Of a stretch of 64,000 nucleotides of DNA, positions 20,691-31,329 are shown in pieces. The stretch is from Incurvaria masculella (Eukaryota; Arthropoda; Insecta; Lepidoptera; Incurvariidae). The notes under the pieces are model-generated. The model saw only the letters and a program-made list of their open reading frames with translations. It did not search any database and had not been told where the DNA came from. Position 1 is the stretch's first letter. Each line of letters begins with the position of its first letter. The stretch covers positions 2,553,021 to 2,617,020 of the forward strand of contig OX335642.1 of assembly GCA_946894095.1 (NCBI GenBank), written 5' to 3'. Position numbers and translations under genes: made by a program.

Positions 20691-21356
20691 AGCGTGAATG
20701 CGATTACCTTTAATGCATTAAACTTTTCCACACCGCATTACGACTCGATAAATCTAAAACAAACATCGACCATTCGACATCATTACATCCACCTGTCGTG
20801 GCTCGTACCTCGGAGCAACATTGCTACTGTTTTTGTTGTCCTCTCTTTCAAAGTGGCCCTCACGCTACTTACGAGATTACAGTGTATACTACTGTAGTGC
20901 AGTGGTATGGAAGTTTAACTTTAGCTGTGATAAGCGGTTCGTGTTAGATGTAAGTTAGTAAAAATATGCCTGCTGAGTTTCGTTGGCTTGTTTTTCGATA
21001 TACTATAGGCATTATATTTCTTGACAAAGATAATATTTTTCAATATCCTCAATCTAATATCGGGATGACCTAAGGAATTAAACAAGAAAGCTTGCTTAGT
21101 ATCTACTCAATCGTGTTTTAATCAGATTTTCCACGAATGAATTTATTTTGTAGTGAAATTGAGTTTCCCTACGAGCTTAATATTAATGTTTGCCATTAAA
21201 TCTAGTCCCATTTGAAATTTAAGAAGTTCGCAAAATACAGATATGGGTTTCTTTAAGAGCTGTTAAATATCTGTGACGCGTTACCGATTTTTTTAAAACA
21301 ATTTTTTATTGCAAAATATTAGTACAATATTTTTAATTATTTACCTACCTTAATTG
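20691..21356. other. Anonymous spacer
   Basis: Nothing recognised. Confidence 0.45.
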
Positions 21357-21382
21357 TTGGTGCCATCGCATTGAATGAAAAA
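21357..21382 (+). repeat. SINE body, left piece of a split copy
   Basis: TTGGTGCCATCGCATTGAAT, matching the SINE body, ends where the retrotransposon tail begins. The continuation is at 24583. Confidence 0.6.
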
Positions 21383-21967
21383 TAGCCAGTTTCAGTTTCA
21401 GTTTCTTTATTTCCTCCATTAGATGTATATTACACACTCGGATTCGTCATTTTTTTTTCCTGTCGGTTCGATTACTTCTGGCGAAGAAGAGCCGACAAGA
21501 AACTTCGTCAGGTTGGTCATTGTATTATTATTTTTTCCAGTGATACTTACAAACTAGTTTACAGTGATTGATTGATTACTACTGCTCACAAAGAACATTA
21601 TTATAAAAACATTATATACATTGGTGAGGAGCAAACTCTTGACTACTATAATGACATCTTATTCTAAATCAATAGGAATTATGATCTAAATTATTCAGGT
21701 GTAAAAAGCCATCGTCATTTTTGATACAAGGTAATATCAAATTAAATATAAGTTAGTAAATAAACAAATTCATACTACAATGTAGTACCCATGTCAGAGA
21801 AAATAATAATAATAGAAAATAATAATAATAAAAAAAATAAAAAAACACGATACAGAATTGTATCGATTGTCAAGTTGTTAGCTTAAAAAAAAAAATAATA
21901 ATAATAATTAATAAATTGGTAGTACCGTGTTAGGTACCCGGTCAAGTATGTAGTCATGAGCTTTAAT

Positions 21968-22255
21968 TTAAACAAGTTTTCTATCTAATAAGGCTTCCTG
22001 GATAGTGTAGTAGCTTTTTTTTATTAATACTGATTTCAATTTGCTCTTAAAACATTTATCTCCTAATTTCCTAATCTCCTCTGGAATTTTGTTGTATAAC
22101 CTAATACTATTGCATATAAAACTTTTTGAAAATTTTGATGACCTATGCTTAACATTTTGTAAATCAGTTTTATGTCTAGTATCGTAGTCATGTACATCAG
22201 CATTTAAGGTATTATGGTGCTTATATTTCCTAGCATGGCAGATATTTTGATACAC
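21968..22255 (-). pseudogene. ORF2 C-terminal segment of the 21.4-24.6 kb element
   Basis: 95 codons reading YDTRHKTDLQNVKHRSSK, ICNSIRLYNKIPEEIRKL and KSYYTIQEALLD. This is the usual end of CR1/Jockey-group ORF2. It lies in a different frame from the RT segment, so a frameshift near 22210-22255 separates them. It is the same polypeptide as 22204-23613, not a separate gene. Confidence 0.75.
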
Positions 22256-23613
22256 ATATGGCTAGGTAGGGTCATAATTCCTGTTTCGCTGAATACATTC
22301 CTACAAGAATCTATAGATTTCATGCTAAGAATACAACGCAAGGCTCTTTTTTGCAAGACAAATATTCTATTTGCTTCTGCTGCATTTCCCCAAAACATTA
22401 GTCCATACAACATGAGACTATCGAAGTAAACAAAGTAGACAGTTTTTGCAGCTTGCGTGCCACAGAGTTTCTTGATTTTTTTAATGGCATAACAGGCTGA
22501 GCTCAGTTTACCAGCAAGACTGTCTATGTGGGGTTTCCAGCAGAATCTATTGTCAATTATTAATCCCAGAAAAGTTAATTCATTAGCCATGTTTAACGAT
22601 AATTCCTCTACAGAATTGGTTACGTCTTCATTATTTTTACGCCTATGTGCCCCAAGAACAAAATGCATTACATTCGTTTTATTAGTATTTAACAATAGAT
22701 TATTGTGTTCAAACCATGATGTGAGCGACTTAATTACTGACAAGAAAACCTCCCGTAGTTCAATTATATTTTTGTTTTTCAAAACTACTGAGATGTCATC
22801 TGCAAACATAACTAGTTCTATGTCTTGCCCGATTGAACCGGAAATGTCATTCACATAAATTAGAAAGAATAATGGACCAAGGATAGAGCCTTGCGGTACT
22901 CCTATTGTAACAGGGTCAACATCCGATTTTATACCACTGACCTCACATATTTGTTTTCTGTTTTCTAGGTATGTTTCACATAAACGTAGCTCTTTTTCTC
23001 TTACTCCATAATACTCTAATTTTAATAACAATATATCATGTCTTACACAGTCAAATGCCTTTGATAAGTCACAGAAAATGCCATATGTGTGCTGAGAATC
23101 ATCCAAAGATGTTAATAAAGTTTTTATCATAGATGCAATGGCATCTCCTGTTGACTTACCTTTGCGAAATCCAAATTGTCTGAAATTTAGTAGATCGTGT
23201 TTAGTAAAGAAGTGAGTCAAACGTTTTTCCATAACTTTTTCAAAAACCTTGCTGAAAACTGGTAGTAAGGAGACCGGACGGTAATTCTCAACATTATTGT
23301 GACATCCTTTTTTATATAATGGTATGACCTTCGCTATTTTGAGGGAATCGGGAAACGTGCCATTTTCTAGACATTGATTTATAACTTGTTTTAGAGGATT
23401 TATGACACCTGTTAATGACTTTAGTAATTTGGGGGAAATATTCCAAAGATCTTGAGAACGTTTAGACTTAAGGTCTCTAAGAATGTTTTTAACTTCTAAG
23501 TATGTGACAGGACCGAAAGTAACTGATGCAGTGCTACGTGCTGTATAATCCTGCAGGTGATTTAATGCTAACTGTGTGTTGGAGTCAATTTTATTTGTTG
23601 AGGTTTTAGCCAC
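22204..23613 (-). pseudogene. Reverse transcriptase core of the 21.4-24.6 kb element
   Basis: 469 open codons of ORF2. Residue positions count from the internal Met: IPLYKKG (97-103), YRPVSLLPVFSKVFEK (111-126), motif A CDLSKAFD (181-188), motif B PQGSILGP (240-247), motif C FADD (270-273), then VYFDSLMLYGLMFWG and QKRALRCILSMK near the end. All catalytic Asp residues are present. The upstream part (ANYFNKYFTSVA) continues in frame to about 23686, where another frameshift joins it to the linker at 23753-24079. Encodes the copying enzyme; inactive as it stands because of breaks on both sides. Confidence 0.85.
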
Positions 23614-23752
23614 TGAAGTGAAGTATTTATTGAAGTAATTTGCAATCTTACAACCGTCAGATACAATGTCTGCCCCAATTTTTTATTTGAGTTGAGTATT
23701 TTCAATAATAGGTGCTTTGCCCGTTTCTTCTTTGATTATACTCCAGGCCATT

Positions 23753-24079
23753 TTAATATTGTTTTCGGAATTTAGTATTCTGTCCCTTAAAAAACAACTG
23801 TTTTTCCCTAATTGTGACCATTTTAAAAACTTTGCTGTAGAGAGATACATATGACTTAAGGTCTGTACTTTTGTTTAACTTCAATAAATCATACAATAGA
23901 AATATTTTTTCCTTTGAAACCATGATACCACGTGTAGCCCACTCTGCAAACTTTTTTTTGTTCGATATTTTTATGTGTTTTAGTGGCATATGCATATTTA
24001 CATAATTCATGAAGGTATTAAAAAACTGTTTAAAAGAGATTTTTTCAGAAACCTTACCAAATTCAGTATTCAAGTCCAT
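23753..24079 (-). pseudogene. ORF2 linker between endonuclease and RT
   Basis: 108 codons in the same frame as the endonuclease segment above it. An in-frame stop at 24083-24085 (reading HRIES-stop-NMDLNTEF) separates the two, so it is a nonsense mutation, not a gene boundary. Contains the usual desert between EN and RT domains (KKKFAEWATRGIMVSK). Confidence 0.7.
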
Positions 24080-24082
24080 ATT

Positions 24083-24582
24083 TTAGGATTCAATTCTATG
24101 CTTATTTACAGTTCTTGTCACTTTGAATGAATGTGTGACATTCATTTTGCATTCATTTTTTACAGTTATCAACTGGGCATAATGGTCTGACTGTATACCT
24201 GTAAATACCTTTGATCCATGGACTTGACTATCAGTAAAAATATTATCTATACACGATGCACAAGTGTTAGTCAGCCTCGTGAACTCAAATATTGTTTGTT
24301 GAAGCGAAAAACTATCGAATAAATCCGAAAATTCATGTTTTCCCCCTGCATCTAATGAAAAATTTACGTTAAAGTCCCCACATACTATTATTAATTTGCT
24401 ATTGTTTTTATTAATTTTGTATAAACATTCTTCTAGTTTTTCTATAAAAAAGGATATGTTTCCTGAAGGAGACCTATATACACATAAGACAAAGAAGGAA
24501 TTCATTTCTATGCAGCTTATTTCAAATTCTTTGTCAACTGACATGTTTACAATATCTAGCCTATTTTTTGCTCTCACCGAGC
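24083..24582 (-). pseudogene. Apurinic endonuclease domain, 5'-truncated
   Basis: The AP-endonuclease-like half of ORF2 nicks the target DNA. Visible motifs: VLCVYRSPSGN, IVCGDFNVNF (catalytic GDFN), FTRLTNTCASCIDNIFT (S/T-x-IDxI) and IQSDHYAQL (SDHxxL). The N-terminal catalytic region is lost with the 5' truncation. The frame runs on into SINE sequence to 24658, which is not part of the protein. Confidence 0.85.
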
Positions 24583-24740
24583 CGAAGCGGTAATTTAAAT
24601 TTTCCGTGTTTTCCATACAGATCAATGCAGTCGTGCAATATAAGGAAGTTACTGGCATGGCACCTAGTCCCAGTGAGGCGTGTTAGGCTAATATCATCAG
24701 AAGGTGTGGTAATAGCCATCCATGTCAGTCATAAAAAAAT
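24583..24740 (+). repeat. SINE 3' half, right piece of a split copy
   Basis: CGAAGCGGTAATTTAAATTT, TTTTCCATACAGATCAATGC, ACTGGCATGGCACC, GCCATCCATGTCAGTCAT, A run. It completes the copy begun at 21357. Confidence 0.7.
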
Positions 24741-25282
24741 ATGTTATAATAAGTTCTAAGCACCATTAGAGCAATGATATTCTAAGGAACATTATAATGG
24801 ATAAAGGTCCTAAAAACAGTCCAAAGGCCGATGTTTGTTGTTACTATACATAATAACAACAAACCACGGGCTTTATTTAATAAAAAGGTCCAAACAAATT
24901 TCGAGACGAGCGAAGCAGCCGAATTCTATCTGTTTTACTATAAACACAAGAAGAGATTAGAGGGTTGGGTATTAAATTCTTTACCAATAAATCAACTAGT
25001 CGAAATGAACATTTGTTATAATTTACAATGATACCTTAAATTTTGTTACTTTTTATGCACAATATTGCCTATATACAATACAAACTAGGGTACTTAAAAC
25101 TCGGCCGGCGGCGCCGGGCACGTCTAAGGTGAGGTTCGGGCATTCGCCACGCTTTGTGTAAAAAAAAACATTTTACTGTGGTGCTTAAATAAGTGTTGTT
25201 TAAAGATGAACCTAGTGCCTAAAAATATTAATATTAAAATTAAGGTTGAACAAAGGCTTACATTATATGTATACACCGTGTC
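24741..25282. other. Anonymous spacer
   Basis: A 66-aa frame at 24831-25031 has no motif. A GC-rich patch (CTCGGCCGGCGGCGCCGGGC) lies near 25100. Nothing else recognised. Confidence 0.4.
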
Positions 25283-25395
25283 AACATCTATAACAAGGTA
25301 GACTGGTAGAAAATGCCTCCGGCATTAAGTTGTACCTTTTGCCCGTGTTTTTTTGAGTGCAATAAACTTATATAAATAAATAAATAAAACATCCG
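25283..25395 (+). repeat. Non-LTR retrotransposon 3' UTR fragment
   Basis: GACTGGTAGAAAATGCC, GGCATTAAGTTGTACC and GTGCAATAAACTTATATAAA with an (ATAA)n tail. Related 3' ends occur at 43885 and 44990 (GGCTGGAAGAAA or GACTGGGAGAAA, then an AAG-TCCGCCTTTG-type block and CAATAAA). Parent coding region absent. Confidence 0.55.
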
Positions 25396-26690
25396 TATAC
25401 ATCATGTCATATATGACATGATATCACATGAATGCTCACGGCGAAGAACTGGCAAGAAAGTTCGCAATACACTTTCCGACCTTCACTCAGCAAGAGTTAA
25501 CAAAACATATTTGCGAAATGCCTACAGAGTTTACACATTACACTTATAAGAATACTGAATCTAAGGCAGTAGGAAGAATTATTAATTTTAATGAAATTAA
25601 TGAGGCACATCAAGTGGTATGAAACCGTCCAACCCGAAATTATGAAAATGGTTTTGTCTGCAACCACGACGGATATTTAAACTTAGGGCATATTTTTTAA
25701 TAGTCTGATGATCAGTCACATAACTATTCGACGGATTTATTTATGCCGCTGATAATATTATCCATCGTTTTAATAATCATTTTTTTAAGAAATTACATTA
25801 AGATAATAGTTATAGGAGATATAATCGTCCGGTAGTGACTAACCGACTTGTAGCAAAAGTAAAATTTGCTATAAGACTGTTAAGTACTATCTGATGATTG
25901 CAAAATCGGGCCTTAGTGAGTTAGTGCATCAAATTACTTTAATGTAAAATACCCATTTCTGGGGTCGAAACATCCTAGTTAGCTCTATTTTTATGTTGCA
26001 ACACGGTTTTTATTACCGAAATTACCGTTAGATTTTCATTTTTTTTTCAGTGTACGGTTATGTTTTTCTTAACTCTGTGGTGAGTCCTAGGACAGGACAT
26101 CTCACGCCGCAATCCCGCAATGCTCGTTCGGAATGAGTTTTTAATTGTTCGAATTTCCCAGTCAGGGCATTTTCGTTATTTTTGTTCGGTATTCTTCGCA
26201 GCCGCAGCCACCAGCATTGCTACCCGCTAGTTACCGTCTCTCTGCAACGAACGAGCGTATATTAATTAGATAATAAAAAAAAGCATTATTATTGCACAAC
26301 ATATTTTTTTTAAGTCCATTTCCAGCAATTTTTCATTTCATTTTCATTAATTTAAACTTTTTGTTACTCAAACTACACTAAGTTACGTCGCAAATATCCG
26401 CGGATTCGATCAACCCAGTAAAGAAGAACCCGTAAATAAACTTCACGGGTTTACATAACATATTTTCCATCCACAATTATGAAATACACTCTTAGATCTA
26501 CATGATAAATCTAAGAAAAACCCAAAATAAACGAATATTTATTACCATTCGATTGTAATTGTCATTTACTGACTTTACGTTGTGTGTAACCAGAGCTAAC
26601 TCTTACTGAAGTCATAACTTCTCCCATCACAGTAAGATACATATACAGTATAAGGGTAGACATTTTTAAGAAGAATGGAAGAAAGAGTGA
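25396..26690. other. Anonymous spacer
   Basis: 25432-25465 (GCGAAGAACTGGCAAGAAAG) echoes the 3' UTR block of retrotransposons at 21481 and 55125. The 64-aa frame at 25428-25622 overlaps it and has no recognised domain. The rest is unassigned. Confidence 0.4.
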
Positions 26691-26898
26691 CTCGTAGCCC
26701 AGGGGCTCGTGGGCTTGCCTTTCATGGAAGTCATGAGTTCAAATACCGACCCTGTTCATGCAACACTTTATCTCTCTTTTTGAATTGGATAAGTCCTATT
26801 CGTCACAAATGCAAACTGTTTCCACAAAATCCATTTTAAACCTTTAAATGAAAAGCGGAAATGAAAAATTGTCCGTGTTTTCCATTAAGTTGAATATA
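26691..26898 (+). repeat. SINE, tRNA-headed, with internal deletion
   Basis: The head has an A-box-like GTAGCCCAGGGG and a B-box-like GAGTTCAAATACC. Linker TTCATGCAACACTTTATC, then a deletion joins to AAAGCGGAAATGAAAAATTG and TGTTTTCCATTAAGTTGAAT, where the copy ends. Confidence 0.7.
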
Positions 26899-26922
26899 TC
26901 TACATTTGAAGCATTATTTCAT

Positions 26923-27032
26923 TAATTTGAGTTTAAGCTACATCTACATTCGAAGCATTGTAATCTGATTTTGATATAATCTGAAAAAGTATTGGTCGTA
27001 ACATTGGTCAGAAGCAGGATTCTAGTAACCAA
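26923..27032 (+). repeat. FB-I fragment
   Basis: AATTTGAGTTTAAGC, ACATCTACATTCGAAGCATT, then AAGTATTGGTCGTAACATTG and GAAGCAGGATTC. Matches one arm and the loop of the foldback at 40761-40918. Confidence 0.6.
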
Positions 27033-27461
27033 ATATAATATATGTATATACATATTATGAGTTATTTAATTTGTTTCCTCATTTTTATATTTGGCATACG
27101 ATGATATTGTGTACTTTACACTACTTGAAAACGACCAGCTATCGAAACAATTATTAAATTTTCGAACACGAATTGAACGTTCTGAGTTCGTGCACAATTT
27201 CGACGCAGAGAGTCCGGACGCAGACACCTCGAGCGATTTTTTTCCCGGTTTCTCTGGACAAAGGCTTTCGCTGCCAATGTCCTCATTCTGGTGTCGTTTC
27301 TATTCGCAATGAAAACTAATTTCAGGTTTCAGCTTCAGTGGATTCGACGCCTCCCACAGCTCGCTTCAACTCGAAAGCTTGCTTTAATAAAATATCAGAT
27401 TCACCACCATTTGTTTATTAACTAGAATGCAAATACTTTGTTTAGATTCTCACTGTTGTTC
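27033..27461. other. Spacer
   Basis: A 73-aa frame (27091-27312, +) has no recognised domain. Nothing else seen. Confidence 0.35.
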
Positions 27462-27730
27462 TACATATTATTTTACGTTTACGGATAAACAGTGTTTTAA
27501 ACAACGTTAGCATAGTTTGCACGGATGACTTCATTGCCGAACGGAACTCTTAGAAACTACAATCTGCGCAGCCGACGACCTGCAGTTGATATCTGACTGG
27601 ACCAAGCGTCAGAGGTCCTCCAGGTCACGTCGCGAATCCTGATGATGTCCACAGCGTGGTGGACGAAACGTCGAGCTAAATAAGTAAGCTGAAAACTGTT
27701 TATCCGTAAATGTAAAATTAAATGTAAATA
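27462..27730 (+). mobile_element. Penelope-like element terminal remnant
   Basis: Contains the same order of blocks as the 3' part of the element at 63160-63824: GCGCAGCCGACGACCTGCAG, GGTCCTCCAGGTCACGTCGC, the hammerhead-like core, then GTCGAGCTAAATAAGTAAGC and GTTTATCCGTAAATG. The left end (TTTACGGATAAACAG, 27474-27488) is an inverted copy of the right end (CTGTTTATCCGTAAA). No coding sequence is left. Confidence 0.6.
27635..27676 (+). ncRNA. Hammerhead-ribozyme-like motif
   Basis: Core CTGATGA (27639-27645), stem II GTCCAC/GTGGAC (27647-27652 with 27659-27664, perfect, loop AGCGTG), GAAAC (27665-27669), and the presumed cleavage triplet GTC (27670-27672). Stem III would be minimal, and the ACGT it contains is self-complementary, so a dimeric form is possible. 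Stem I is weak here (two pairs). One extra T lies between the core and stem II. Hammerheads are known in terminal repeats of Penelope-like elements. Confidence 0.65.
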
Positions 27731-27837
27731 CTGTTACTTATGTAGGATTTTCCGGTTTCAGAAATGCTCAACGGGTTAAAAACTTTATTTCATGTGTGCA
27801 TATTTACTAAAAGACTGGATTATTTATATAATCACAC

Positions 27838-27952
27838 GACCGGCAGGCATGGTTTTCGCAGCCCCCCTGAAAGTTCAAATACCGGAAGCGTCGTCGGGGA
27901 CCTTAATAGGTCCTGGCGTACGCCATATGCCGCGCTTAACATAGAAATATAA
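27838..27952 (-). repeat. Family X copy
   Basis: CATGGTTTTCGCAGCCCC, GCGTCGTCGGGGACCTTAA and CCTGGCGTACGCCATATGCC, followed by GCGCTTAACATAGAAA; reverse of the copy at 62225-62305. Confidence 0.55.
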
Positions 27953-28580
27953 TAGTAACCTGGATGACATAGGTTATTAAGTTGAACGGTGGCATTAACA
28001 CCACAAAATAATGTATATTATTGCAAAGTTTAGTAATTTAAAATTGTAAACTTTTTCAAGCAGCGTTGCTGTTTATTTCTTTGTCTTAAACTGTCATCAC
28101 AAAAAAGTTTTTGGCAGTTGTATTCGAATGGAAAATTTATTTCATTAATTTGGACGGAAAAACACTATAAACCAGTTTTTCGCAGTTCGCAGTTCGCAGT
28201 TTGTTGCGGGTTATTTGATCAAATCCGCGGATCTATCAGTTCACCTAACGTAGGGCTGATTTTTCAATAGTTTGATAAACATAATATATGATTCGAGATT
28301 ACCGTGGTTAACACTCATTTTAAGGTTTGTGGAAAACGGCTTACGCACGGTGTGTCGATTATATTTTACGACGCTTTCAACGTTTCCAAACATCGGCCCT
28401 TAGTTTAATTTTACCAACAAAAGCTGAACTAAAAAAAAAATCAAATCTTATATGTCCACATCACAGACTTATTTATTTTTAATTTATTTTGTTCACTTTA
28501 TTATTGGAACTCAAATTACAAAAAAACTACACTAAACTATCTCCTACAGGTGAACACTGTGGAAGCATACAGGGTGTCCA
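27953..28580. other. Anonymous AT-rich spacer
   Basis: Nothing recognised; a short triple of GCAGTTC occurs near 28185. Confidence 0.45.
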
Positions 28581-28808
28581 TTCAGGGCAAGAGTGAGTTC
28601 GAATTCGTCACTAAATATCAACTCACTTTTTTAAATAGTTAATGTTTCCACACTTTTTTAACATCATTACAGTTAAGTAAAAATCTGGTCTGTCCCGTAA
28701 ATACGTTGGAAGTATAAACAACGGTTTCTCTTTTTAAATAATAATATATTTCCCAGCTATTTTTATAGGTTAACTCACTCCCGAACTCGAACTCACTCTT
28801 ACCCTGAA
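28581..28808. mobile_element. Foldback MITE FB-G
   Basis: The 228-bp element has terminal inverted repeats of about 24 bp with two mismatches: left TTCAGGGCAAGAGTGAGTTC, right the complement of TTCAGGGTAAGAGTGAGTTC. Non-coding. No second copy in the window. Confidence 0.65.
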
Positions 28809-29194
28809 AACTGTCATTTCTATTCTTCGTTTACTAGTAGGAAAAGATCTTCGTTCCACGCATGAACCACCCTAAGTTTTGAAGCATGTATCACCTGCGT
28901 CTAAACGTTTTGCAGCGAAGTGACCACGGACGAATGTTTACTAATGGATAAAAGTTGACGACAACCTGCTAAAGGCTAAAGATAAAACGTTCTCAAGACG
29001 ACAGTTATCTTCGCAGCATCCGACATCTGCCGAGGCATCTGCGCACGAGTCGGCGCCGACAGGTGACCGGCCCGGGAAGACACGATACGCATATATTTCA
29101 TATGGAGCGATCGGTCGTAGTAGTAAATATAGCTCGTGAACGGGTGCTGTTTGCGGGTACTGGCGAAGGAGGTTTATGTATTTCGAGTGTATGT
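28809..29194. other. Spacer with GC-rich patch
   Basis: 29010-29160 is GC-richer than its surroundings (GAGTCGGCGCCGACAGG). No gene feature recognised. Confidence 0.4.
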
Positions 29195-29528
29195 ATTTTA
29201 TGTAACTGGACATGGATGGTTACTACCGAACTGACCGTCAAATATTAGCCTAACACACCACATGGAAGCTAGGTGCCATGCCAGGAACTTCCTTATATTG
29301 CTCAACTACATTGAACTGAATGGAAAACACGGACAATTTTCATTGCCGTTTCGACCATCGTGCGATGGTACCAACCCGGGCGGGATTAACCCTACCACCT
29401 AGTAAGTAAGAAAGGGGTCCTACACATTTACGTGGAGTCCGAACCACAGCCAGCCTACGTATGAGAATGGTAACCCATCCAGAACCTAACCGCGCTCTAA
29501 GGTGCTTCCCTAGCTTATCGAATCACAA
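29195..29528 (-). repeat. SINE with second 5S-type head, nearly complete
   Basis: Tail complement TATGTAACTGGACATGG at the low end. The head at the high end carries the C-box complement TGGTAACCCATCCAGAA, then CTAACCGCGCTCTAAGGTGC and GCTTATCGAATC. The 5' tip beyond GCGATTC is lost. Confidence 0.8.
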
Positions 29529-29777
29529 TTTTCTACATGTAATTTTCTACATGTAAACTGTATTTGTCATGAACTCTTGCATACGACGAGAATTGGGGAT
29601 TCTTGTAAATTCATACAATGTATTGTTTTTTATCTGGGTTTAACTGTAAGCAGTGGCAAGCGCTTTTGTTGCGCTGTTTTCCGTTATGATTACATTCAAC
29701 GATGATTTGACGGCTAATCGCCGTCATATGAAATCGAGTTGCACGTAACAAATTTTCGTCAAAGTTAGCTTGCCAGA
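29529..29777. other. Spacer
   Basis: A short direct duplication of TTTTCTACATGTAA lies at 29529-29558. Nothing else recognised. Confidence 0.4.
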
Positions 29778-29949
29778 GTGGTCAATCTGAGTTCTCACCG
29801 TATTTACGGCAACGTTAAGTAAGCTATCAGATCAAACTCAGACTCGCAAATGTTAGTTCGCCCACTGCGCGCGCTCTTCAATTTCTCCATACTTTTGAAA
29901 ACGCCAGTCGATCGGTTTGCCGTAAACGCCAATTTAGGTGACAACTAGG
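29778..29949. mobile_element. Foldback MITE FB-B, internally deleted copy
   Basis: Begins GTGGTCAATCTGAGTTCTCA and ends TTTGCCGTAAACGCCAATTT, TAGGTGACAACT. The interior has TCAAACTCAGACTCGCAAAT and ACTGCGCGCGCTCTTCAAT. About half the length of the copy at 16377. Confidence 0.7.
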
Positions 29950-29968
29950 ATTTCGGGTACAGAGCCGT

Positions 29969-30300
29969 TAGTCTTAGTTCTCACCTAAATTGGCGTTTAC
30001 GTAATTTCGAAGTTCCGTAAAAACGTCAAACTCCATATACGTTTTTACTAGATATTCTGTGGTTTCACTTCTTCGAGCTGTCAGAGTCAAACTCGGACTT
30101 CCGATTTGTACGAAAACGCGGAGTGGACGTCGACGTATTTACGGCAAGGTTGAGTAAGCTGTCAAATCAAACTCGGACTCGCAAATGGTAGTTCGCTTAA
30201 CGCCCACTGCGCGCGCTCTTCAATTTCTCCATTCATTTAAAAACGCCAGTCGATCAGTTTGCCGTAAATGTCAATTTAGGTGAGAACTCAGACTGACCAC
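29969..30300. mobile_element. Foldback MITE FB-B, second neighbouring copy
   Basis: Starts AGTCTTAGTTCTCACCTAAA and ends TGAGAACTCAGACTGACCAC. The interior matches 16377-16720 through GATATTCTGTGGTTTCACTT. The two copies here are separated by only about 19 bp. Confidence 0.72.
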
Positions 30301-30583
30301 TAAGGTGTCAGAACACAAATAGTCCCTCGAAACAATCGGCAAAAATAAATCTGTGTCAACTCTCAGCACCGCCGCAGCTGATGTAGTACTGTCCTTCTTC
30401 CACAGTATTTAATCAAAAAGAGACAGGGAATATTAAAGCACCATCGAGCGTCAACAATTTGTACTTTCAAAGAAAACAGTTGCTCTTGGAGCCGTGGAAT
30501 GGCGCTACTAGCGCCGAATATGGCGGCTTGCTATCAACTATTGGCAGCACCAGAGATTAAATATATTTGGCGCCGAAATTTTT
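30301..30583. other. Spacer
   Basis: No feature recognised; a moderately GC stretch at 30480-30560 (GCGCTACTAGCGCCG is palindromic). Confidence 0.4.
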
Positions 30584-30690
30584 AGGGTTCCGTACCCAAA
30601 AGGTGCCAGCGGAACCCTAATACTAAGCCTCCGCTGTCTGTCCGTCCGTCCGTTTCGTCTGTTACAGGTCTGTATCTCATGAACCGTAGG
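30584..30690 (+). repeat. R300 repeat, 5' part only
   Basis: AGGGTTCCGTACCC, GCCAGCGGAACCCT and two and a half CCGT units, then TCTGTATCTCATGAACCGTA; everything after that is missing. Confidence 0.8.
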
Positions 30691-31329
30691 CTTTAATCAT
30701 GCGTTAACATTGATGTTGACGTGTACTACCGTACGTGCAACCGGCTTAGAGTGCAGTGCACCATCTCTGGTTGTGATTATTGTTATTGATAATATTGCCT
30801 GTCTTCTTCCTTTTCAAGGAAATCCGTTTTTTTAATATTACCACTTTATATAACGGTGTGTCGTATCTCTGCAGTGAGTCTAATCTCTGTCGTGTGCAGT
30901 GAGGGTAGACTTAAATCTTTTGTTAGACGATAGAATGTACCTAAGCATTGATTGTGATTGTGACTGTAATGTTTGTAGAACACAAGAACAGTGTGTAGGT
31001 GAACATTGTTGAACACAACTAGCCTACCACTTATAATACAGCTTTTAGGCTAGTTTAAGTGGTAGCGAATATTAATTGTTATCTTTATTTGCATGAAGCC
31101 ACAAGAAGAAAGAAAACAAACAACGTCTTAAGACAAAAGTAGAAAGAAGACAGATAATATTTAACATTAACACTAACCATTACCAGAGATGCTGCACTCC
31201 AGCCTAAGTGGACCAAGTGTCTTGCCAATTCTTCTTTGCTGTGATTGTAGATTGTATTCGAGTGGATGAGGAATAAAAAAGAACTCAAAAGATAGCAATA
31301 ATCGGAACTAAAAAGATGGGAATTGTTAT
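30691..31329. other. Spacer with a shared repeat end
   Basis: 31018-31095 (CTAGCCTACCACTTATAATA, TAAGTGGTAGCGAATATTA) is repeated inverted at 61478-61560. These may be 3' ends of the same unidentified retroelement. Confidence 0.45.

Larger units (their letters stand above)
21385..24582 (-). mobile_element. 5'-truncated non-LTR retrotransposon inside a SINE
   Basis: About 3.2 kb on the minus strand. The 3' end carries AATAAAG and a (AAACTG)n-type tail (21393-21412). The 3' UTR includes a block (GGCGAAGAAGAGCCGACAAG, 21481-21500) also seen in related form at 25432 and 55125. The 5' end is cut inside the endonuclease domain. Flanking sequence on both sides is SINE body, with about 9 bp of the SINE (ACGATGGTC) not retained. 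Of the three retrotransposons in the window this one keeps most coding sequence. Confidence 0.85.

Noticed and set aside
20457..20897. 146-codon frame as a gene
   Set aside because: Its first 75 codons are the complement of the SINE, and the remainder has no recognisable domain.
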